Below are positions 36,545 to 47,956 of a stretch of 64,000 bases of DNA, piece by piece. The notes under the pieces were generated by a model. The model did not search any database. It saw nothing but the letters and a program-made list of their open reading frames with translations, and was not told the origin of the DNA. The stretch's first letter is position 1, and each line of letters opens with the position of its first letter. The stretch spans positions 154,214,667 to 154,278,666 of the forward strand of contig CM075673.1 in NCBI GenBank assembly GCA_037962975.1, in the 5' to 3' direction. The stretch comes from Clitoria ternatea. Taxonomy: Eukaryota; Streptophyta; Magnoliopsida; Fabales; Fabaceae. The translations under genes and the position numbers were made by a program.

Positions 36545-36898
36545 GGTTGAAAATAAAAGATTTACTTGAAAATCGAGATGCACGAGTCTTTCCATAAAAA
36601 AGAAAACACTTTAATTGGTGAAATAAGGAGTTTGAGGAAAATGCATTACTATTTTTGGTGAAATTAAGAGGAAATCTATATCTTTTTTACACTAAGAAGA
36701 AAACAAAAAATGACTTGAGAAATGAGGACTGGGAGAGGGAAATGAAATAGGGAAAGCGGTTCTGAAAATAGGGTAATAGAATTTAGGGTTTTGCTTGGGT
36801 GCCCTCTCTAAAAATTGAAGATTTCAATACCCCCTAGCCATGTATCAATTGTGTGTGATTTAAGTAACTAAAATGGATGGACATGATCGTGTCTAGTA
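36545..36898. other. Intergenic, no gene seen
   Basis: A purine-rich segment followed by the approach to the large inverted repeat. Part of 36830-36880 (CCCTAGCCATGT...GATTTAAGTAACTA) recurs inside the inverted-repeat spacer at about 37636-37675. Confidence 0.45.
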
Positions 36899-38232
36899 AT
36901 CGGTCACTCGTAAGTAGTCAACACATTAAAACATTTTAAATGCCAAAATTTGAATGTGATAAGACTTATTCACGCAACACATGGGAAAGAAACGAAGAGT
37001 CTCACCACTAAACTACTTAACACATTTAAAAAATATAACATAACTATATATAGTTATATTATATCTGTAGAATGTATATCTGTTAATAAAATTTATCTAC
37101 AAAATAAACATTTTTGTCTTTTTTATTTAGTATAAAAGTTAAAACTAAAATTAATGAATAAAAAATATGGGAATATTTATTTTGCAAATAAATTTTATTA
37201 ATGGATATACATTTTACAATTATAATATAACAATATATGGTTATATTACATCTCTTAAATGTAACCTAGTGGTGAGGCTCATTTTTCATCTCCTGCTTAA
37301 ATCGAACGCTTCAGATGTTATCTTAGAATCGAAATAAAAATGATAACTTAGAAACATATGTGGCATAGATTGAATTGACACATGGCTAAAGACTAGTACA
37401 TATGACATAAATTCAATTGCCATATGGCTAGGGGGCCAGGGGCATTAGAGCCCTTAATTTACTACGTTTAGCAACCGGTCAAACTAGTCACTCATAAATA
37501 GTCAACATGTTAAAATATTTATAAGTCAAAATTTAAGTGTAACAATGTTTGATCCCTAACGTATATATAGGAGATGGAAGAGGAGTCTCAACAAATTAAA
37601 GGCATATATCATATGAGTTTTTTTTAAGAATGGATGCCCTCAGTCACGTGTATGATTTAAGCAACTAGAATGGATGCCCCTAGTCACGTGTCAACTGAAT
37701 TTATACCACATATATTAGTCTCTAACCACATGTCAACTTTGTCTATGCCACATATTTTTACAAGTCATCATTTTTGTTTGAATTCTAAGATAACATTTGA
37801 AGCGTTCGATTTGTGTAGGAGATGGAAGAAAAGCCTCACCACTAGGTTACATTTAAGAGATGTAAGATAACTATATATTGTTATATTATATTCGTAGAAT
37901 GTATATCCATTAATAAAATTTATTTACAAAATAAATATTCCTGCCTTTTTTTGTTCATTAATTTTAATTTTAATTTTTATACTAAATGAAAAAAAGACAA
38001 AAATGTTTATTTCATAGATAGATTTTATTAACGGATATATATTCAACAGATATAATATATCTACAGATATAATATAACAATATATAGTTGCGTTATATTT
38101 TTTAAATGTGTTAGATAGTTTAGTGATAAGACTATTCTTTCCTCTCAAATATGTTGTGGGATCAAGTCTTGCCACATTCAAATTTTAGCATATAAAATGT
38201 TTTAATGCGTTGGCTATTTACGAGTGACCGAT
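36899..38232. repeat. Large inverted repeat (arms about 540-556 bp, spacer about 240 bp)
   Basis: The left arm is 36899-37437 and the right arm 37677-38232, in opposite orientation and clearly alike along their length with scattered differences. The relation also shows in translation: frames at 36950-37135 (+) and 38181-37924 (-) share the pattern MNV-RL, K-SL-TKL-NTFKKYN-TIY-YIISV. That is a by-product of the repeat, not a gene pair. The spacer repeats arm-edge motifs (GGTCA..AGTCACTC and CCCTAGTCACGTGT). A foldback transposon or inverted duplication of an AT-rich element is likely. A transcript across it would form a long hairpin. Confidence 0.8.
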
Positions 38233-38889
38233 GATGTCATCAAAGCCTAACAGGCTAAACATGCTTTTTTTCATAAGCCTAAGCACAACTTATTTATTTT
38301 AAAAAGTTTTTGAAAGAGCTCAAGGCTATATTTTTAAAAGTCTTTATCTTTTAAATTTTGATATATTTAAAATTAGGCTTTTTTTTAAAAAAAAGATAAA
38401 GGTCAGATAAGCTTTTGAAAAAGGTAGAGTAAACATTAAAAAAACAAATCTGTGAAAAATAATAGGTATGACTTACACATTAAATTTTTTAAATAGGCTA
38501 AATCTACTTAAGTATAGGTTAACCTATTTGCATCCATATTAATGACCCTAACACATTTAAAATCATAATTATTAAGAGTCTATTTAGTTTCCAGTTGGGG
38601 AAATGGAGAAATTTAAGGATTGATATTGATCCTTCACGCCGTTGGAGATAGTCAAAACTCTGTTTGGTTTGACCAACCCAACTTAATAACCAAACGATGC
38701 CTAAATGACCCAACCGGCCTTAACATCCTACCAAATCAAAAATGCATTCTGCTCGATGTGAACCGGGTTCAACCGGCTAGTGTTGACAAAAACTGATGAT
38801 CCGGAGGATTTATTAAGTTGACCCGGGTTGATGACAAGTTTTTTCCAGTTTCTCGTGAAACGGCGTAGTATTGGACTAAAAAAAGCCAC
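38233..38889. other. Intergenic, no gene seen
   Basis: AT-rich DNA, then a less AT-rich part with CCGGGTTCAACCGG and GACCCGGGTT near 38763 and 38820. These are short palindromic words of the kind seen near DNA-transposon ends; no element could be delimited. Confidence 0.4.
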
Positions 38890-39200
38890 CTTTTTCACAA
38901 CTCTCTCGTACTCTCACAGTGACACTCTCGAATTGCAAAGGCAAGCAAAACCCAAAAAATAAAACCATTCCATGGAACCCTAGCTCCCGTCGCCGACGCA
39001 CAACACCGCTTTGCCGCCAGCTGCGCGTCTCGCCGCCGTCAGGCTGCGTGTTGTTCCCACTCACTCGCAACCACTGCCTCCACTCGCAAGTCGTTCCCAG
39101 TCCCACTCGCAAGTCGCTACCACAGAGTCCCTCTTGTTCTCGACGGCCACAACTGCTCCGATTCCGAAAACCTCCGTCGCAGTCACAAAGGTCACATTGA
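38890..39200 (+). other. Small GC-rich island, possible first exon of unknown transcript
   Basis: A C-rich, CpG-rich segment stands out from its surroundings. Frames on both strands are open (38919-39200 and 39011-39274 on +, 39112-38876 on -), which is expected from composition alone. A pyrimidine-rich CTCTCTCGTACTCTCACAG leader precedes an ATGGAACCCTAGC. No domain is recognised, and no convincing downstream exon was found apart from an acceptor-like TTATTGCAG at about 40013. It may be the 5' end of a transposon-captured or degraded gene. Confidence 0.35.
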
Positions 39201-40300
39201 ACACGAACAGGACTGTGATATGCAGCATATGCTTGATTAAAATTTGTTATTTAACATTTTTTCCAAAACTCTGATTTGAGCATTTAGCTTATAGTTTTGA
39301 TTTTTGAATGTATTGATATAATTGGTCGGAATGATCATGTATTCTTATTGATATGAGAAACGGTTCAGATTCAACATAGTTATTATGTACTGATATATTT
39401 TCACCTGCACCTGCACAATTTCCATAAAATATGGTTCGGAATATTGGTATAATTGGTAAATAAATTATAATTTTGTATATTGATATGATTATTTGCACCT
39501 GCGTAATTTCCAGAGACAACTACGTATTGATATAGCTGGTTCTTAACAGTAATTTGACATAAAGAGAAAAGTAGTTATATACCGTAAAAAGCTGAAACTT
39601 CTTGTTTTCTCAAATAGGCTTTCTTGTTTTGTTTTTGTTATGTATGTCTGTGATAGTTATCCACATTTAATATCAATATTTTATCATAATATGTTGAATT
39701 AGTGAACTTATGTTGAAACTTGTAAGGATTAGGAACTATCTGATAGTAATGTTAAGCTCAATTTTTTTTAGTCTTACCTTTGTCATCTTGCATGTCAATA
39801 TGGTGTTTTTGTGCTCTTGTTTTTGATGGGACACATTTCTATGCGTAACTAGCTCATATATGATTGTGTTTGGTTTAACATAACTTATAACTTATAACTT
39901 ATTTGCGTAAAATAATAATTTTGCATCTTATGCACTCACTGCACTTAGTAGAATCTGTGCATCTTATGTTTCTGTGCAAACTTTTGTTTCTGATATTAAT
40001 TTTGTTATTGCAGGTTCAGCTTTTGTATTGACTGAAGTAAGCTCCAGCCCCTTGTACAAGTTAATCAAGATAGCATTTGTCTTGTTCTTGTGACTGATTG
40101 CCTTACCTTCTAGATTATCCATGTTCAAATTTGACTTCTATGTTTTATATTTTCCATATTGTGATGTTTGCAGCAGGCCAAGATTAGGCTTGTCTTGGTT
40201 TTTTGTTCTTAGATTTGTGGGAGTATATTTTACAGTCCATTTATAATATATAATGTATAATATATAATATATCATATATTCAATTTTGCTTTTCTTAAAA
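39201..40300. other. Intergenic, no gene seen
   Basis: AT-rich sequence between the GC-rich island and the palindrome upstream of eIF2-beta. It could be an intron of an unknown transcript starting in the island; nothing else is supported. Confidence 0.4.
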
Positions 40301-40306
40301 ATAACA

Positions 40307-40440
40307 TCAACCAAACCAATCCAAACTGCAATGGATTGGTTTGTTTTTTATAATTTTTCCCAACCAAACCAAACCAGACTGCAAGTTGTTTTTATATGCG
40401 GTTTGGCTTTTTTTTTTTTGCTTCAAAAGCAAACCGGACC
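40307..40440. repeat. Palindromic ACCAAACC/GGTTTGGT-rich segment (possible transposon end)
   Basis: CAACCAAACCAATCCAAACTGCAATGG and the following ATTGGTTTG are inverted relative to each other. Further on, CAACCAAACCAAACCAGACTGC is opposed by GCGGTTTGGC. This ends just upstream of the eIF2-beta transcription unit. Confidence 0.5.
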
Positions 40441-40489
40441 GCTCTACAAACACCCAACGAACGCATATAGCCACCGGCCACCCTCTTTA

Positions 40490-43400
40490 GCCTCAACTCA
40501 AGGGATTAAATTCTCTTCGCTCCCAATTTTAGGGTTTTCTTTGTGCTTTCTCAGGTTTTGCTTTTGTTTTTGGTTTTCTATTACTTTAACTTTTATCCTT
40601 TTTTTCCTATGGTTTTTGGTTGCTGAAGTTTGCTCTAAGTTCATTTCCATTGATTGATTGTGCGTTTTTTTTCACTCTTTCATGTCCAAAATCTTAGTTT
40701 TAAATTTTTACATCATCATTGTTAGTTTCTGCTTTTCAAGTTATCTGATTTTATTTTTTTTCCTCGTGTCTTTAAGGTGAGTTTGGTTCTGATTATTTAG
40801 GGGGAAAGAATCATTTTTTTGAGCTTTTTTGAACACGTAAAAGGCTAATTCAAAGGCACACAGTTGCATAATGGATCTGTGATTTTTGAAACTTGTGTAG
40901 ATGAAATTTTTGAACAAATAACAATAGTTTTTTTTATGCTGTTTAGAAGTAGCTTTTGATTTTTGGGCATTAGCAGTTGAGGTTCTGGTTTTGTGTTTAT
41001 CTGGGTTGTAAAATTCATAACTTGCTATTGCCATTTTTTTTTTAAAAGTATTTTTCGTATTTTGTATTATGGATCTATATTCTATAGTACTTGAGAGTTG
41101 GATTTTTCCTTGGTAAAAAAAAGGTGTTTTGGGTTTTTCCTGTAAGTGATACATATAGGAAATTTTCTTAATTTTGGAAAACAATTTGATTTAGTAATGT
41201 TTCCTCAATCTTCATATTATTCTCTTCTGCCACTACCTTTTAATGTTTTATTTTCATATCTCTTCTAATTGTCTAATCATGGATCAACTTTATGTTACTT
41301 ATTCTTGCAGCAATCATGGCAGATGAAACACAAAATGATACCAAGGAGGAGGTTCCAGAAGTAAGTTTATTTTGCTATTAGTTGCCTATATTTTTAAGAA
41401 TGCTTTGACAATGGGGGGTCTCCCTTGATTGGGCTTAGGGCCATAAATTCAGGTGTCTAAACTTATGTTCTTGTGAATTACCATTTTGTTATGATGGTCT
41501 TGTGATGCATGTTTTGGTCACCAACAAAGGTAATTAGTTGGCTACTCAGTTTGTTGTATCCATACCGTCTTTTGATACCTGAATTTCCAAATTTCAGATT
41601 GCACCATTTGATCCTACTAAGAAGAAGAAGAAGAAGAAAATCACAATTGTAGATCCTGCTGATGAATCAGTGGACCAATTGGCTGAGAAGACGGAAAACC
41701 TCTCAGGTATGCAAAATGAAACAAGCAATTTCCTTTTCTGGTTTTTGTCTTCATTGCTATCTTGAAATTGTGCTTATGGTTGATTCTCCTTTGTTTTTTC
41801 ACTTGCAGTTTCTGAGGGGGTTGAGGCTGCATTTGCTGGTTTGAAAAAAAAGAAGAAGAAGCCTGTAAGTCAGTAACTATAAATGAAGTCTTCCCAATGA
41901 ACATTTATTTATCTTTTATGAGCTCAAGTTTTTTATGTATTACTGCAAATGAAGTCTTCCCAATGAACATTTATTTATCTTTAATGAGCTCAACTGCTTG
42001 AGTTTTTTATGTAGATAATTTTTTTTTGGAAGCAATATGACACTTTGGTTTTTCGATTATAGGTTGAAATCAGTAACGTGAATGATGAGAGTGGGGATGC
42101 AATTGCAGATTTGGATGGTAAACAGTCATTTACTTTTGTAACTATTTTGGGTGTGAATGGTGGACTTTATGTTTGTTCTGACTGCTAGTAATGTCTTGAG
42201 GGAAGTGATTGAATAACTAGAGATCTGAAAAATTCTGTTGGCTTTTAGATCACTTTGAAGATGATGAAGGCGAAGCAATTGCTGCACAGACTCTTTATCC
42301 TTGGGAAGGGAGTGACCGTGATTATGAATATGAGGAGGTATGTATATTATGTACTTTTTCTACCATACTGTCATTGTGACTTCTTCATTGAACGGTTTAT
42401 GTGAAACATACTGTTTTTTGATGTTGTGTCCATCACTTAGTTCCAAAAGTGTTCTTGTGGATCTTATCTTCTATATCCACTTGTTAGTTTAATAGGTGAT
42501 GTTCCAGGACATTCTAATGGAGCTGATGTTTTAGACTCTCTTAACATGCTTGAAATTTTTATGATGGAATCATCATCTTTAATGATTTTCATGTCCCTTG
42601 GTGATACGTCTGATTGTATAGGAATTTATTAGCCTTCTTGAATTGTTAAGTGTCAATTTTTTGTAAGCATTGCATCTGTATGGAGTTGTTGATATGGTTT
42701 CCAACTGTAAAATCCATAGAATTTTATCAAGAGCATTTTCAGTCTATGATGTTGTGCTTTACTTGTGAACTACTTGTCTTCCATCCTGGTTCCACACATC
42801 CTTATTGGTTTCTGACTTCTTTTTTTCTGGGTGTAGCTCCTTGGCAGGGTGTTTAATATTCTGCGTGAGAATAATCCAGAACTTGCTGGAGATCGGCGAA
42901 GGACAGTTATGAGGCCTCCTCAAGTTCTTCGTGAGGGCACAAAGAAAACTGTGTTTGTGAATTTTATGGATCTATGCAAAACGTATGTCTATTAATTAGC
43001 TGCCCCTTTTCTGATGCTCACACACTGACACACCACACTGGACATCCTGAATTTCCTCTAGATTTCCGATTCTTAAGTAATAGTGTGTGAATTTGAACTG
43101 TCATAATTTTAGAAGTAAATTGATAGGACCCAGCACCCTGAAAACTATGTCACACACTTAAGCTGTACAAGAAACAAGGAGTAATACCTCTAAACTCCCA
43201 GAGCTAATGGGTCTCAACCCAAGGTCTGATACCTCATGATCCATTTTTTTGGTTGTTGCCTTCCACTCCCCTCTTATTTCACTACCCATTACAGAACGCC
43301 ATTCAGCATAAAAAACTCCTCTCCCCTGTGCTTGCCACATGTACCACTCTCCTGTCTTGAATACACTCTCTGAATCCTTCGGCCTTAGTTGATTTGATCT

Positions 43401-44502
43401 AACATTTTTCCCTTATTATCTTTAGTTCTATCATAAACAATTGTCTGCAATTTTCCTTTCAGATCATTGGCATGTTATTTCTTTGAGATTAACTTTTCAT
43501 GTTTGAATGTAAAATGCTTGGCCAATGAATGAATACTTGCAAACTAAAATGTTGAAGGCATTTCTTTGATATTAATTTTTCATGTTCTCCTGAGTCATTT
43601 TTCTGCATATATGAAACTATTTTTACATTATATATACTTCCTTCTTGTTATAACTTGTAATACTGCTACCCAATCTTTTAGGATGCATCGGCAGCCAGAC
43701 CATGTCATGGCTTTCTTGCTTGCCGAACTGGGTACTAGTGGCTCCCTAGATGGACAGCAGAGATTGGTTGTCAAGGGAAGATTTGCACCAAAGAACTTTG
43801 AAGGAATTCTACGGCGATATGTCAGTAAGTATATGTTTTTAGCATTTGATATTCTGACATGTCTCATTAATTATTGTTGGTACGTATCAGCGGTGTTAGC
43901 TGGTGTTGTATTGCTTTATATATATTTTTTCCACTATTAATTTTAATATGTTCAACTAACCAGTGCTTGAACTTTTAAGACACTGGGTTATGGTTATTAA
44001 CTTGTTGCTATGCTATGTAATGCTGGCCATTGCCGTTGGTTGAACTTTATTACATTTTTTTATCAGATGAATATGTCATTTGCCTTGGGTGCAAGAGTCC
44101 AGACACTATACTTACAAAAGAGAACCGTCTGTTCTTTCTCCGGTGTGAGAAGGTGAATTTTCTGTTCACTTTTGCCTGCGATTTATATTCGGTGAATTAT
44201 GACTGATGGATTTTGGTGGTTAGTTCGTTCAGTTTATGATCAGTGATATTGGTAGTTTCTTTCCATAATGTTCATGGACAAATATCACTCCCCCTTCCTA
44301 ATAAAAAAAATCTAGTTGTTGATTATATTACATTTTGTAGAAGTATTGCAAAATATGAATATGTTTGGAGCTATTTTTACATTTTATCTTTAAAAATCCT
44401 TTAATACTGGTTTATTAATTACAGTGTGGATCTGGAAGATCAGTTGCTCCAATCAAGGCTGGTTTTGTTGCTCGTGTTGGTCGACGGAACACAGGAACAT
44501 GA
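40490..44502 (+). CDS. eIF2-beta: Eukaryotic translation initiation factor 2 subunit beta (eIF2-beta)
   Basis: Nine coding exons: 41316-41360, 41598-41706, 41809-41864, 42063-42117, 42249-42337, 42837-42982, 43682-43824, 44067-44152 and 44425-44502, all GT-AG. They encode 268 residues, which matches my recollection of the Arabidopsis protein length. A probable 5' non-coding exon (about 40490-40554) is followed by a 756-bp leader intron (40555-41310), whose acceptor lies 5 nt before the ATG. The N-terminal half has lysine runs at residues 23-29 and 64-69, the K-boxes known to contact eIF5 and eIF2B-epsilon, and an acidic segment near 95-118. The C-terminal core carries the MHRQPDHVMAFLLAELGT segment and a C4 zinc finger (Cys220, 223, 241, 244; CLGC...CEKC), then ends GRRNTGT. 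The protein is part of the cytosolic eIF2 complex delivering initiator Met-tRNA to the 40S subunit. The frame is intact and no damage is seen. Confidence 0.96.
40530..40537 (+). promoter_or_regulatory. Telo-box (TAGGGTTT) at the eIF2-beta transcription start region
   Basis: TAGGGTTT is the complement of AAACCCTA, the telo-box known from plant promoters and first exons of translation-apparatus genes such as eEF1A and ribosomal proteins. It lies in the pyrimidine-rich probable 5' non-coding exon, 17 nt before the leader-intron donor. Confidence 0.5.
41881..42012 (+). repeat. 66-bp tandem duplication inside an eIF2-beta intron
   Basis: AAATGAAGTCTTCCCAATGA and the following ACATTTATTTATCTTT(T/A)ATGAGCTCAA start at 41881 and again at 41947. 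The duplication is intronic (intron 41865-42062) and does not touch the splice sites. Confidence 0.85.
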
Positions 44503-45350
44503 TTTACTCCTGCATTTTGCTTTTGTTGAAACTATCAGGGGAAATGAAACTTCTTGAGTGATGTATTTCTTTCTCCACCTACTCCTATTTAGTTTGTTGC
44601 AGTAATGGTATCCTTTATGGATCAATGTTGTCTCTTTTTACTTTTGGGTGCAACAAGTATAAATATTTAAATGAAATGATACTTGCATAGTGACCCTAAC
44701 TATTTGAATGTTGTAGTACTTGGGCCATTTAGAGTATTACGAATTTCTCTTCCTCAAGAAAAAAAATCAGAAATTTTTATTCTATTTACGATGGTTTGTT
44801 TGTCGAGTGTCCAAGATGAATTGCATAAACATGCCAGCCTATAAGATTCAGGGGCGGTGTGAGTCAAAATCTGTAATTTTTATTGATTCTCAACGAAAAT
44901 AGAACCTCATAAAACCGCAAACAATAAGAGCAGCCGCTGTCAACATGAAACTACTATAGAACAGGAACCTTTTATCATTAACCTCTTCACTACAAATGGA
45001 TCTTTCAATATGAATATTCAATGTCCTTTGAATCAATGTTTTTAAAGATTTTGTCATTCAAGTTGATGGTTTTACCAAATTACATTGTTTTTAAAGGATC
45101 TCGACGGGAATTAGTCATGTTCTTACATATTCACATGGGAAATCAGTTACATATTTTTTTAAGAATTTGATTTGATTTTGAATTTTTTTTAGGTTTTGAT
45201 TTGAAAGGGTTGATTTTAATTTATTTAACATAAAAGATATCATGTTTCTAATATTTAACCAAAGGAGGATACAAGATATAGTAACATTTTCCCATTTTCC
45301 TTAATAATTCGATACTTGTGCAGATAAAATACATTACACAACTATAAAAT
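44503..45350. other. eIF2-beta 3' region and intergenic DNA
   Basis: It probably contains the 3' UTR in the first 200-250 bp; no canonical AATAAA was identified there. The rest is AT-rich without features. Confidence 0.45.
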
Positions 45351-45537
45351 TGTTGATATTATGAATTATCCCTAATTTATAGTGGATGTCCCCAATATTG
45401 TCCCCTCCCCAAGTTCTATAAATAGAACTTGCGTATGCATAATAAAGACACACCTCTCTTACTCATTCTCAAACTTCCTCCCTTCAATGTCTCTTTTGCT
45501 TGAATTTAAGTTCTCATTTCATTTTATTTTAAATTAC
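45351..45537 (+). repeat. Probable short 5' LTR of the copia element (about 187 bp)
   Basis: It begins TGTTGATATTATGAATT, has a TATA box (TATAAAT at 45417-45423) and ends near AAATTACG. It is followed by TTATCAGCACAA (45539-45550), a primer-binding-like sequence. The end is not a clean CA and the 3' LTR is not available for comparison. Confidence 0.4.
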
Positions 45538-45550
45538 GTTATCAGCACAA

Positions 45551-46806
45551 GGTTCTGACCAACTGAGATCTAGTCAAGACTAAAGAGAGGTAATATATGA
45601 TTATTATTATTATTATTATTCTTTATAATTTTAATTTATATTATTTATGTATATATTATAAAAGTTTCTGAAGAACTTACATTTTAAACATCCCCGAAGG
45701 ATGTATAAGATTATATTTATATCATAAAAAAGTATAATAGGTTCATGAAGAACTTATTCATAAACATCTATGCAGGATGTATAAAATAAATTCAGAATTC
45801 TTAAAAATATTTATTGATAGTTCCTGAAGAACTATAACAATTTAAGAAATATAAAAAAAATATAAATCATACACTTATTAAATTTTATTTTATTTTGCTT
45901 GCTACCTTCATGGGATGCTTATTAAATTAAATAAACTTTGCTGGGCTGATTATTATTGCTATACATACTGTGACTTCACCGGTTTGAATTTTCTTATATA
46001 ACATTGCATAATTTGCTTCGTATAACATTGCATAATGCTTCTTACTGTAACTTCAGTGTTTTTGCACTTAGTGGTATGATATAACGTGCATGTGGATTAT
46101 TTTATATAGCATTGCATAATGCTTTTCCTGTAACTTAGTGTTTTTGCTCCGTATCATTTTAATACAAGCTAATGTCTATTATACAAGCTAATGCTAATGT
46201 CTATTATTAATATCACGTGAATTGGTTCATATTATTTTATATATCATTTTATTATACAAGCCAGTGGATTAGCTAGTGCTTTTGCTTTATATACCTATGT
46301 GAATAATTGTTTTGATACTTTGCTAAGTGCGTTCATAATTGTTATAATTGCTATTTCATTATTATAATAATATATTTTATTATATAAATAGGAGTGTTAA
46401 AGAAATAATCCAATTTCTGCTATAAATATATAACATAATCAGTAAAAAAAGGGAATTAAAAAAAATTATATTACTTCATGCCTATATGTAACTTTATATG
46501 CTATTGATTTTTTTTTGAAATACTATTTATATGCTATTGTTGTAGTGCGCGTTATAGTGCTGTAGTGCGTGATTTTTTTTATGTTATTAGCTTCAAAAAT
46601 TATTCAGTAGCTTTTATTCATTTTATGTTGTAGCTTCACGAGACATAAAAGTTTAGTGCATAGTGGTTCACATAAATAATATAAATATTTATAGTCATTG
46701 TTAACTTGTTTTATTACTATTGTTATTACCATCCATTATCAGACAATTATAGATAATATATTGAGTATTATTTGACTTATTTGTAATTTCTTGTATAGAA
46801 ATAACT
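45551..46806 (+). other. Untranslated leader of the copia element
   Basis: AT-rich, no reading frame. Repeated phrases such as GTTC(C/A)TGAAGAACT and ATGCTTATTAAATT occur, and TATAACATTGCATAATGCTT recurs near 46000-46120. Confidence 0.45.
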
Positions 46807-47836
46807 ATGTCGAATATTACTAACCTTGAGTTCGTGGCTCTTGACATATCTGAAAAAAATTATTTATCATGGACACTAGACGCTGAAATCCATTTAGATA
46901 CAAAAGGTCTTGGAGACATAATTTAAGATGGAAACAGTGCATCTAGTCAAAACAAAACTAAAGCCATTAAATTCTTACGCCACCATATCCATGAGGGGTT
47001 AAAAATGAATACTTAACAGTTAAAGACCCTCTTGTTTTGTGGAATAATTTAAAAGAAAGGTACGACTATCAAAAAGATATAATTCTTCCAAAAGCCTGTT
47101 ATGAGTAGATGCATTTGCGGTTTCAAGATTTTAAAACTATGAATGAATATAATTCTGCGTTATTCAGAATTACTTCAAGATTGAAGTTATGTGGAGAAAA
47201 CATCACTGAAAGTGATATGTTAAAGAAAACATTCTCTACTTTTCATGCAATATCGCCAAAAGGACTTTACAAAATATTCTGAATTGATTACTTGTCTCCT
47301 TGTGGCTGAACAAAATAATGAATTGCTTATGCAAAATCATGAATCTCGTCCAACCGGAACTGCTTCATTCCTAGAAGTGAATGTAGCAACACACGATCAT
47401 CATACTAATGGCCGTGGCCGTGACCGAAGTCGCGGTCATGAACGAAGTAATGCTCAGGGACATGGTATTGGTCGTGGTCGTGGTCGTGGATATGGTTATG
47501 GTCATGGTCATGGTCGAGGTAAAAATGACAATAAATCGTCATTTATATGGGAAAATAAAGATCGCATGGAAAAGGGAAAAGATTTTTAGAGTAGCGAATA
47601 AACCAAAAAATATTTGCTATCATTGTGGTACCCAAGGCCACTGGTCTCGAGTATATCGCACACCAAAACATCTGATTGATCTATACCAAAAATCCCTTAA
47701 GAATAAAGGGAAAACTAGAGAAACAAATTTCGCTGGTATGGATGATGTTTATACTCCATTTGATATTAATGATTTCCTTGTTCTTCCTGAAGAAGAAATT
47801 GACCACTTGGTTAGAGAGGGGAGTGTCCCTAAATAA
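46807..47836 (+). pseudogene. Copia gag, degraded
   Basis: ATG at 46807 opens MSNITNLEFVALDISEKNYLSW, a typical copia gag start, with stops soon after. The second half at 47245-47589 has a QNNELLMQNHESRPTG stretch and a Gly/Arg/His-rich tract (GRGRGRGYGYGHGHGRG). A frameshift then leads to the zinc knuckle near 47620, CYHCGTQGHWSRVY, in which the final Cys is Tyr. The gag-protease linker follows (FLVLPEEEIDHLV). Confidence 0.75.
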
Positions 47837-47956
47837 ATTATTTAATATTTCATGTAATTTGTTTTGTTATGAATTTAGTCTTTATCAATAAAATTTTATG
47901 TTAAATATTTATTGTTGTTAATTATATTTTCACTCATGATTTTTTTATTTAATGAA

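Noticed and set aside
36950..38181. Two similar small frames (36950-37135 + and 38181-37924 -) as a gene pair
   Set aside because: They are the two arms of the inverted repeat read in the same relative frame. AT-rich, unlike coding sequence.
40741..41184. 147-residue open frame on the - strand
   Set aside because: It lies in the 5' leader intron of eIF2-beta, is Lys/Asn/Phe-rich from antisense reading of T-rich sequence and has no recognisable domain.
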